From the NCBI GenBank assembly GCA_019973155.2, contig BPQB01000001.1, forward strand, positions 868,001 to 932,000: a stretch of DNA of 64,000 nucleotides, given 5' to 3'. Under the pieces are notes generated by a model that saw only the letters and a program-made list of their open reading frames with translations, was not told the origin of the DNA and did not search any database. This document shows positions 45,578-57,340 of this stretch, one piece after another. The translations under genes were made by a program, and so were the position numbers. Position 1 is the stretch's first letter. The number at the start of each line of letters is the position of its first letter. Origin of the DNA: Phanerochaete sordida. Lineage: Eukaryota; Basidiomycota; Agaricomycetes; Polyporales; Phanerochaetaceae.

Positions 45578-45684
45578 GGCCAGCTACAAGCTCACCAGGC
45601 ATCCGCCTTCATTCTCGTTAGCTAAGCACACGACGTACCTAACAGAGATACCGACTTCCCCACTATCAGCTTCTCATTACTGGC

Positions 45685-47320
45685 ATGTCTACCAGCGACG
45701 ACCAAGCTGCGATTCTTAGAAACGCAATATCCAGACTGTAAGCGCACTTGCCTCCGGACTATGTCAGGCAGAGCTGATCTTTCCACCGCAGGCTGGCACT
45801 AGATTATGTATATGTGGCGACTACCGGTGAGCCCGTCACCCTTCACCCCGAAGTTTCCCTCTATGACGAAGCTAGTCATCGTGATCTACGAGTGGATCAT
45901 AAACATCGATAGGGAGGTAGCTGTCGTTTGGAGCCAGAAAAGGAGCCTTCCTTTCGGGATTTTCGTTGTCATCAGAGTCTCTATCGCTATCCTTGTCATC
46001 ATCCCTTGGATCAACGCCAGCCCTTCTGTACGTATATTGTATTGCGATACTTGTATCTTGAGCTGACCAAAACATCACAGGAGTGAGTATTTGGAGTGTT
46101 TACTACTCGTGAAGTCTGCTAACATACCTTCTTGTAGCTGTAAATCGATTTTGATAATCCCGACTGTTGCCTATATCTCCGCCTCGCTTGCGATAGCAGG
46201 TGCGTCTCCACATGTTCCCTCATATTTTTGTACGCACTCTGACACAGCATCCCAGTGTTTGGGGCCATTCGGGTTTATGCGTTCTCGCCGAGCCGCAGAA
46301 TGACGGTAGCATTATCGGTGCTAATTCTCACAGTCCATCTAATTCCATCGGGGTTGAACATAGTATGTGCATAATCCAGCCATAGGGCCTACTACAGATA
46401 GCGTCGCTCACCCTTTCCAGGCCCCTCTTATTCAGACGACGTATTCTTACCGGGGTGCACCCTATAGTCAATGTGTCGCGCAGGAGGCCCTTACTCCTCG
46501 CATGATCGTGAGGTCAGTGCCGTCAACCACTCCCTCGATCATATAACGCTTGATCATGCACTTCAACATATCTAGATGTATGTTGCGCGTAGGTTCCGAG
46601 CTGCCGAAAGAGCTGATGATCGTTTCTAGTCTCATGGATTGACGGAGCTTGTACAATCTTCGGGAATCTCCTCATACTAGCCATGACGTGGTTCAAGACG
46701 TTTGGGATCTGGAACGAGTTGCGAAGGCTCAGACGGAACCAAGATATGCAAATCGCCCCTTCAATTGCATATTACCTCCTTCGAGACGGTAAGTTAGCAG
46801 CCTGCATTGTCATTCGATTTCTGAAGAGCTGTACTCGCCATCAGGTACTGTCTACTTCGTGTATATGGTATTTCTCAGATGAGGCCGCTGTTCTTGGCAT
46901 TGACTATTCTGCAGCATCGTCGTGGCACTCGATATTGCCCAGATCGTCTTTTTTGTACTGAATGTACGGCTTCTTTCGATCTGCCAGATACACCTCGCCT
47001 CTAACCTGGCTCCAGAAAGAACACCGCCGCTTCATTGGGACATATTTCCAGCCCATCCTCCAGGTCGCGGTGAGGAACAATCTTCCTGCGGCGTGTCTAT
47101 GGCGCACTCACTTGTGTCCCGATAGCCTGGCCTCATTGTGTGCCGTTTCATCCTTAATTTGCGGCAACATCGGGGAAGAACGAACAGCTCACCTCAGCAA
47201 AATCTAGGTGTTCCATTCTGCGAAGATGGTTCCGCTATACTTGGGAATAGTGGAGAGTTGGTGGTATTTGCAAGAGAGGACGACGACGAATCGGAGGAGA
47301 CCGACACACAGGCTCGATAG
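45685..47320 (+). CDS. DUF6533-like seven-helix membrane protein, copy D
   Basis: The start MSTSDDQAAILRNAISRL is spliced to LALDYVYVATT. The DUF6533 block LVIVIYEWIINIDREVAVVW follows, then RSLPFGIFVVIRVSIAILVI and IPWINASPS. A weaker VFGAIRVYAFS-like exon lies near 46260. GACTIFGNLLILAMTWFKTF, then GIWNELRRLRRNQ and IAYYLLRDG follow. A VYFVYM-like exon and the last helix (RPGLIVCRFILNLRQHR) come next. The tail is very acidic (EDDDESEETDTQAR) and ends at 47320. The exon order is that of copies A-C. It is closest to copy C at the N-terminus. It is convergent with the methyltransferase-like gene that ends at 48014. A role in membrane signalling or transport cannot be inferred from sequence. 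Confidence 0.72.
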
Positions 47321-48013
47321 AAGACTCATAGCTTGAGGGATATTTTGTCGCGGACATTGGAGGCGCATGCTGCCTCGCTCCGCCTCAGTACCGTCTTCAT
47401 GACCCGAATCATCTATTTATGTCTAGCGCACCCTATTTATCAGCTTAGAGTCAAACAAGATACGGCAGCTGGATTCCACACGTGAGGTTTGTCAGCGTGC
47501 GTGCATGAGAGGTGATGAAGTCTTGCATCAATGACAACAGCCACAATGAACCTATCCATGTCATGCGCAGACGAGCATGCCTACACGTATACCGTGTTGA
47601 ACGGCATACTACATCAGTCGGTGAGATCGCGACACTAGCAGAGCCGTGACGCCAAACAGATAGAACGTAGCGATGCATTACCAGCTGTAAAGGAAGCGCA
47701 AACTTTGTCATGCGTTATGCGACGGGCTGCAAGGGCATGGTTGGAAATATACTGTCAAAGAGCCGACGGTCACTGACCCCGCTTTCACTGATCCATAGAT
47801 TGCCCAAGCCCTTAGCTTCGCTTCGATCGTGTGTACCACTGGTACGCTATAACGACCGTGACTCGCCGAGCATCATACGCTCTTGTCAAAGGACGGTCGT
47901 GAGCCAAGGCCAATGACTTATTTCTGAACGGCACAGTATTAGTGTCAAGGAGTAATTATCAGCATCAATGTTGTATATCTACTACACAGATAAAATCAGG
48001 TTTCCCCCAAATT
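47321..48013. other. Convergent 3' region of copy D and methyltransferase copy 3
   Basis: About 690 bases without a convincing gene; frames on both strands are short and lack splice support. Confidence 0.4.
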
Positions 48014-48795
48014 TTACCCCACTACCTCCCTCCCTTCCTCCTCTCGGAACTTGATATCGGCTTGGAGAAGAGGTTCGATCACCTGGAGGATTGGCAATTG
48101 GCCTGGCTCGCAAGGAACATTGAGAGGAATGGCGATAATAACACGAAGTAAGGGTCGACGGTGAGCCGGATGATGCTTCTCCGAAACAGGGTGCAGCTGC
48201 TCATCGCGGATATGCCACTCTGCAGCAGTAACAATTCGCCTGAGTTCGTCAAACGAGCGTGGGTCTTGCCCTTCGATACCCTGTGGGGCGGTCAATTCAG
48301 TATAAGACCTTAAGATAGAATCGGCATAGAACAGAGAGACAGCGTACCGTCTCATGGTGATAAATCACAAGCGTTGCGTTGCTCTGTAGAGCAGCGCTGT
48401 GAAGCCTCACCAGCATGAGGCTCAGATGAGCCTCAGTGAACGTGTGAAGAATCCTCTGGTTTGCCACGAAGAAGACCTGCGGCCTTTCAGCCTGACGGTC
48501 GAGCGGTTCGGACGCTGATTCGGTGTCAGCTCTAAGCGAGGTCTGATGTGTACTCTGCAACATGCCATTTGACACGCGAACGTTCAGAGGACGCTCAAGG
48601 GGCTATATGGTTGATCGTAAGCACTAGATGTGCACCATGATGATGCAGCATACGTACAGAGGGGCTGTCGTCCGTGTCTTGGACGAGGAAATCTAGATGT
48701 GGGTTGTCCCTTGCTATGGCGAAGGTGGCGCCGTCGTCACTGGCACCTCCGATGGCAACGACAAGTGGTCGGACTGACTGCCAATTGAACGACAT
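48014..48795 (-). CDS. O-methyltransferase-like protein, copy 3 (divergent; 5' end unresolved)
   Basis: The SAM domain begins MSFNWQSVRPLVVAIGGASD, then DGATFAIARDNPHLDFLVQD. It differs from copy 2 at few positions and has the same loss of the canonical D-x-G-G-G. After an intron of about 55 bases come ERPQVFFVANQRILHTFTEA and HLSLMLVRLHSAALQSNATL. SFDELRRIVTAAEWH follows, then a C-terminal stretch (LNVPCEPGQLPILQVIEPLL). The His of the family's catalytic LHDW is kept in ILHTF. N-terminal exons would lie between about 48830 and 49400; traces equivalent to copy 2 are present but scattered. It is intact enough to be expressed, but methyl transfer is doubtful. Confidence 0.55.
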
Positions 48796-49847
48796 AGTGG
48801 AAAGGGTTTCCTGAGCTGTGAGCAGGTTATGAGCTAATTGCTCTACGAGAAGTTGACATACTCCGCACCTGAAGATTGTATGAATTGCTGGTGGGCTCGC
48901 TCTCGAAGCGAAAGGCCTTAAGTACGATACACCACTCTCGCTCGGAAAAAGTGTTTTGCCTGGTTGCTATACAGCTTCTCACGTACGCAGTGCTGTAAGC
49001 TCTGCGGAAAGATGAAGCTGTGGATGGAATGATAGCAGTGTCATGAAAGATACGGGGTGAGCGGATGAGTCCTACATGCGCGCTGCACACCACGCAGGCC
49101 ACGAAAGAGTAAAAAGTACCAAAAACGCCTCAGAATACCATCAGTGCATGTTTGGTGACCCTACCATGCCCATCTGAAGGGCCTGACGCCATACGAGCAT
49201 GGTGTAGAGACCTATTTTGACCTCCGCGTCACATCCTTGGCAGCATGCAGGTGGCAATGACAGCATAACGTGTAGCGTCACCAGATACCGCCAGGTACGT
49301 GTCCATGACAATTCGGAATTAGGGATCTCCGGCCGGCTCCCTGTTCTTGGACCTGTGCTAGAGCTGACAGAGAGCGTTCCGCTCCGTGTCGTCCTTCACA
49401 CTGGGCGTGAACCCTAAGACATGGAGCTCAAACGATAATGAAAAGCAAAGTGTCATCAGATACCGAGAATGTATAAATTTGCCACACAGCCGAGAGTAAG
49501 TACTCAGCTGATTCGGGCTTCTCGGAGCTCAACGAACGTTCAACGTTCCTGGCCAAGTACACCTTTTCAGATGACAGGCAGCTGATATGTCAAGGTATGA
49601 AGCTCATCTTCTGGTTGATGATGAATTTCGTCTTATACATCAGAAACGCAGCCATCTCTGACCATCTCATGGAGTGCCCTGAGCTCGCCAAAGTACGCAG
49701 GTCGATGGTGAGCGGGGCCCCCAACCACGCGGGCGTCTCGCAGTCGCGCGTGAGATTGGAGTTTAGGGCAGGCACTCTCGTGTCCAATTCTCGTTCTCGC
49801 CCAGACGCGCATCAAAGCACAACGACCACTCCATCCTCGCCATCGCC
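48796..49847. other. Decayed 5' region of methyltransferase copy 3 and MCM6 promoter
   Basis: The left two thirds contain fragments resembling the upstream part of methyltransferase copies 1 and 2, for example the (G/T)GACC(C/T)(T/G)TG segment near 49350. The right end is the upstream region of MCM6, without an obvious TATA box. Confidence 0.4.
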
Positions 49848-53041
<3,194 letters not shown>

Positions 53042-53374
53042 GAGCCTGCCTCGGCAGCAGGAACGCTGTATTTGTTTCTTTGCATCGGTGGTCTCGAGGT
53101 TACTTACTCTACATGCTCTTGTATTTGTTATGGTGTATTGCATATCCCTTTCAGCCTCGCGCCCACGGTCCGAGGGCTTTCTCACGGCTGGCGGCACTAC
53201 ATGAACGTCGCGCCCAGCAAAGAACTATCCTTACCGGGGCGATAGCGATTTCGTATTCCTCCATTCTACATGCTCAATTGCCTCCCGAGTCCTGTGTTTC
53301 AGGCTTGCTAACGACTTATAGGACGCGCAGACCTCGCAGAGGCAGATAGCAAGATCAAACTCTCGAAGTGCCTC
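53042..53374. other. 3' region of MCM6 up to the transposon
   Basis: The stretch includes the MCM6 3' untranslated region. No gene is seen. Confidence 0.4.
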
Positions 53375-53382
53375 TGAGTTGC
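53375..53382. repeat. Left target-site duplication of the hAT element
   Basis: TGAGTTGC directly abuts the left end of the transposon. The identical octamer follows the right end at 56916-56923. Eight bases is the size expected for hAT insertion. Confidence 0.95.
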
Positions 53383-53498
53383 CAGTGTTGTCAAGGTCGA
53401 ATGACCGGTCGGTTACAAAGGTCGAAAGGGGTCAATCAAAATTGTGGAGTGACCGGTCAATGGCCGGTCAGTGACCGGTCATGACGACGACTGACGCC
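53383..53498. repeat. Left terminal inverted repeat and subterminal motif cluster
   Basis: After the 12-base terminal match, three copies of TGACCGGTC and one TGGCCGGTC fall within about 90 bases. GACCGGTC is its own reverse complement, so each copy can bind a dimer in either orientation. Confidence 0.8.
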
Positions 53499-53811
53499 CC
53501 ACAGGCCCACCGCCCGGAAAGGCAGACACTCGAGAACGGTGTCGTGACCGCTGAAAGTAGACGCGACAGGACGTGTCGCGTGTGGAGGGGCCGTGCAGTA
53601 CTTCAGCCTACGTCCAGCAGTGGGGATGAAAACTCCACCTTCATGCATCTGCATCATATCGTAGCGTAGGCTTTCAGATAACGGAGCGCAATCTATTTTA
53701 TTGTACGAGCTCCCACTGCAGCTGAGAAATCCCCTCCCTCTGCAAATCCGACCAGTCCCTCCTCTCTCGTGAGTCTCCTGTACACACCGTGTCGCACCGC
53801 AGCTTGCCGGT

Positions 53812-56700
53812 ATGCCTTCGAAGGGGCCGTGGTGGGCTCTGTTCATCGAGAACGGCACCAAACACAACAACACCTACAAGAACGCATGGTGCCGGGGATG
53901 TGTCGAGCGCCATATTCGACACAATCGAGATGCGGACCGGGTCGCGGTTGAGGAGGGCGCGTTGCAAGCCGTTCGCTCAGATGCGGACCTTCTTCGTCTT
54001 GGTGAGCATCTTTGAATTGTGCTGCGCGCGAGAAGCGAACCTGAGATCTCACCCTTGAATACAGCCCTTGGTCCGAAAGGGTGCTTTCCGGAAGAACTCG
54101 CGGCACGGCCATTTACACAGGCCGAGACCGAGCACGCCGTTGAAGCACTCTATGGACGGCCGTCTACGCTGGCGACACACGCGCGCAAGTGTCCGCATAC
54201 AGACGGTCATGCGCTTCTCGACGTCGAGAATGCGGTGCAGGAGCAGGATATAGTGTTGCGGCACCATCAGCTGCTAGGTACTGGGAAGGTGAACGTCGAA
54301 AATATCCCACCTTCCTATTCCACCCTTGCCTCGACAACTGAGCGTGCTCCAAAGAGATCAAAGACTGCTAGTCTTTCGAGTCTCTCAGGAGCCGCTTCCA
54401 GCTCCTCCATGGCCAGTGGGTCATCGATGGGGCTGAGCTCTGAGTCCGTCATCACTGGTACTCCTGCCCATACGCTACAGCCCTGGGCGCCCCCCATTCA
54501 ACACCAGTTCGGACGTGATCTCTGCAAGGTCTTTGTCGCGCTCAACATTCCATGGCACGGGGTGGGAAACCCTGAGTTCTGGCGGTTCTGCCGGACCTGG
54601 ATCCCCGAAGCACGTGTTCCCGACCGCCGAGCTCTGTCGGGCCGGTTCTTGGACGAGAATGTGGCTGAGGCTGAGAGCAGGGTGTTGGAGCAGGTTAGAG
54701 GAAGGCTGGCGATGGGGCAGAGCGACGGTTGGAAGAATATCGCGAAGACGAACGTTACAACATCTGTGATTACCGTCAACCACAAGGTGAGTGTTGCATA
54801 CATCCGTGACGCGCAGCGACCAATCAGAAAGCACAGACGCATATTCTCCGAACCCACAATATGACCGGCCGCCCAAAGACCGGCGACGAGATGTTAAGTC
54901 TTATCCGTTCAGACATACAAGATGCGCAGAAACGCCTGAAGGTCGTTATCATCGGATGGACAACTGACGATGGGCCTGATGGGAAGAAAGCACGACGCAT
55001 ACTTGCAGCTGAGGAGCCGCAGCTCATCGTCACTGTCTGCTGGGCGCATCAGATAAATCTCGTCGTCGGTGATTTGTTCTCACTCCCCGAGATCGCTGAA
55101 GTCATTGCTGCGGCGGTCGAGATCGTCAAATGGTTCAACGCCCACGGCGCTGCCCTGGACCTGCATCGAGAGGCACAGAAGATTCACGACCCACTTCACG
55201 ACCCACTTGCGCTCCTTCTTCCTGTAATAACCCGCTGGACCGCCCATTTCCAGTCCGTCTCACGCTTGCTAAGGCTATCTATACCCACACGGTCTTGCTC
55301 TGTGACCCGACGCGACAAACTGCTGACAAGTGCCGGACGTACGGCTGAGGCGAAGGGGAAGGCCCAGGAAGTCCTGCGGATTGTCGACGATCCCGATTTC
55401 TGGGTGAGACTTACAAGGTGCGCCGAAATTAACCCTATAAGTGACTTATCTTAGCTAAACTCGCCCCAGAGTAAAGACATATCTTGAGCCGTTGGCCATC
55501 GCCGCAAACGTAACCCAAGCCTCTCACACGCGTCTCGACCATGTCCTCATAACCCTCGGAAAACTCTTCCATGCATTTTCGGACCCCAAGATCGACCCGG
55601 CTGTCAGTGCGAAGGTTCACGGAAGCATGGAAAGGCGTTGGAGCCGAGCCGACCAGGATCTCTATATCCTGGCGGTGTTCTTCAACCCCTATATCCGTTC
55701 GAGCTGTTTTGCGACCGAGTATCTTCCCTCAGCTACCCTGATTGACATCGCCCACCGCGCATTCAAGCGGTTCTTTGGATGCGAGCCTGACGCCGGATTC
55801 CGGTCGGCCCTTGTCGACTATATACGCCGCCGAGCCGAGTTCACGGACCAGGGGATGGGACTAGAGGGCGCCAGAGCTGAGGCTGAGTGTAACGGAGATG
55901 TGCGTACTTGAGCCCTTCACTCGGATAGCAACTTACTTGTGATATAGGACATCGACGTCGTCAGCATTTGGGAGCTCATGGATAAATCAAACGACGCGAC
56001 CCAAGTGTCCCGCGGGCGCAATGGCGTGGTGCGGCTTGCGGTACGCATTCTATCTGCCATCGTCAACGCGGGTGGCTGCGAGCGCACGTTCAGCGCATTC
56101 GGAGTCATTCACACTAAGCTCCGGAACCACCTGGCGCCTGACAAGGTACACAAGACCGCGGTAGTCGGCCAAGATCTCCACGAGCAGCACATTGAAGAGG
56201 GACTGATACCAGCGCATCGTCCCAAGAGGAAGTTCGGCAGTGACTACCCCTCAGCCACACCCTCCCTCGACCTCTCCCTTCCGTCCCGTGAAGCCCCCGC
56301 CATAGACGTCCCACCAGCTGATGCAGAAGACATTGACGTTGAGTGTGACTTCCTGCAGCTTGCCCGGCAGCTTCGCTCTGAAGCTGAAGCTGTCGAGGCC
56401 GATGACGCGAGCCCCGAGGGTGCTGATCCCTCGGCGCCGGTTGAAGATGATAACCTCGCAGCGCAGCCTGCTGCGTCAGATACCCCGTCGGAGACACCGC
56501 GCCAATCGCAGCGCTCTCGCGCTTCGCGAACATCGATCCCACTGGCCCAACTGTTTGCGTATCCAAACGCCTCTTCGTCAGACTCGCAAAACTCAGCACA
56601 GTCCGCGCTGAACTTCTTCTGGGCAGGCGGTATCAAGAACCTCGAGGACGAGCTCGCGGCTTATGAGATACTGTGCCCTGCATCACATGAGTCTCAATAG
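53812..56700 (+). CDS. hAT transposase, five exons, 891 residues
   Basis: Exons 53812-54001, 54065-54786, 54837-55417, 55470-55899 and 55948-56700 join with GT..AG introns; all phases close and give 891 codons without a stop. The N-terminus has a BED-like zinc region (WCRGCV..HIRHNR, then ATHARKCPH). A Ser-rich linker follows, then IPWHGVGNPEFWRFCRTWIP. The catalytic core has SDGWKN (first Asp, about residue 285), GWTTDDGPDGKKARR, and the C-x2-H signature VTVCWAHQINLVVGD (about 372). FWVRLTRVKTYLEPLAIAAN and RRWSRADQDLYILAVFFNP come next. The dimerisation motif GGCERTFSAFGVIHTKLRNH (about 682) is complete. Beyond it is an unusual acidic, Ser/Pro-rich tail of about 190 residues, with FFWAGGIKNLEDELAAYE near the end. 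It should catalyse cut-and-paste transposition in the nucleus. Confidence 0.93.
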
Positions 56701-56812
56701 ATATGTACATATGTAGTATACCTCTTGTGTTCACGAGACTACAGACATTGTCCTTAGCTGATTTTGAATGCAATGCATGTTCTCTCGGCCTGCTTAGTAA
56801 TATCTAGCCTAG

Positions 56813-56915
56813 GCGTCTTTATATTGATTGACTGGTCATTGACTGGTCACTGATCTCGACCAGTTTCGACTGACCAGTCATTGACCGGTCATTGACCTGG
56901 TCATTGACAACACTG
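56813..56915. repeat. Right terminal inverted repeat and subterminal motif cluster
   Basis: GACTGGTCA, GACCAGTCA, GACCGGTCA and GACCTGGTCA occur in tight succession before the terminal TTGACAACACTG. Most copies here are one base away from the palindromic GACCGGTC of the left end. Confidence 0.8.
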
Positions 56916-56923
56916 TGAGTTGC
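56916..56923. repeat. Right target-site duplication of the hAT element
   Basis: TGAGTTGC is identical to 53375-53382. Confidence 0.95.
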
Positions 56924-57340
56924 CTCACACACGAGACGCAAGTACGTCATGTCGTTTCATTAGGAGATACGTGATTGAGACGGACTGCAGGCCTATTTCC
57001 CTCACATTTGCTCCACTTGCTGGTGATATACAGACGTCTTCATGATGCCGCTCGCCCTTCGCTGGTGAAGAAACGTGCTCTTGAATCATCCTGTCCCCAT
57101 CAGTTAATGCACGGAATGACACTTGGTTCATCCTCAGACTACATAGGCTCGTGATGTCGAGCATGACAGCCCTTGGCGAGGAAAGGTGGTGCCGTGCCCG
57201 GAAAATTAAGGTCTGTTCATTTAGTACGAAGATGGACTGCGCGGTGTACTTATAGTTCCATAGCCTCCCTAGCCCTTACGTCCTTCCCAAGCCTTCACTC
57301 TCGGACTGCGTCAGCCACTATACAGCTCATTCACCCTATC
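56924..57340. promoter_or_regulatory. Upstream region of the first P450 gene
   Basis: The 417 bases between the transposon and the P450 start codon form its immediate upstream region. A weak TATA-like TTATAG lies about 95 bases before the ATG. The transposon now separates this region from whatever lay further upstream. Confidence 0.4.

Larger units (their letters stand above)
53383..56915 (+). mobile_element. Complete hAT-family DNA transposon (3,533 bases)
   Basis: The element starts CAGTGTTGTCAAGGTC and ends GGTCATTGACAACACTG, giving terminal inverted repeats that match over CAGTGTTGTCAA. With a 7-base gap they match again over GGTC(G)AATGACCGGTC. The ends are bounded by perfect 8-base duplications. 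Both subterminal regions carry clustered copies of GACCGGTC or a near variant, probably transposase binding sites. Inside is one transposase gene with intact splicing on the + strand. The element sits 341 bases past the MCM6 stop and 425 bases before the P450 start at 57341. The perfect duplications and open transposase point to a recent insertion and possible autonomy. Confidence 0.96.
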
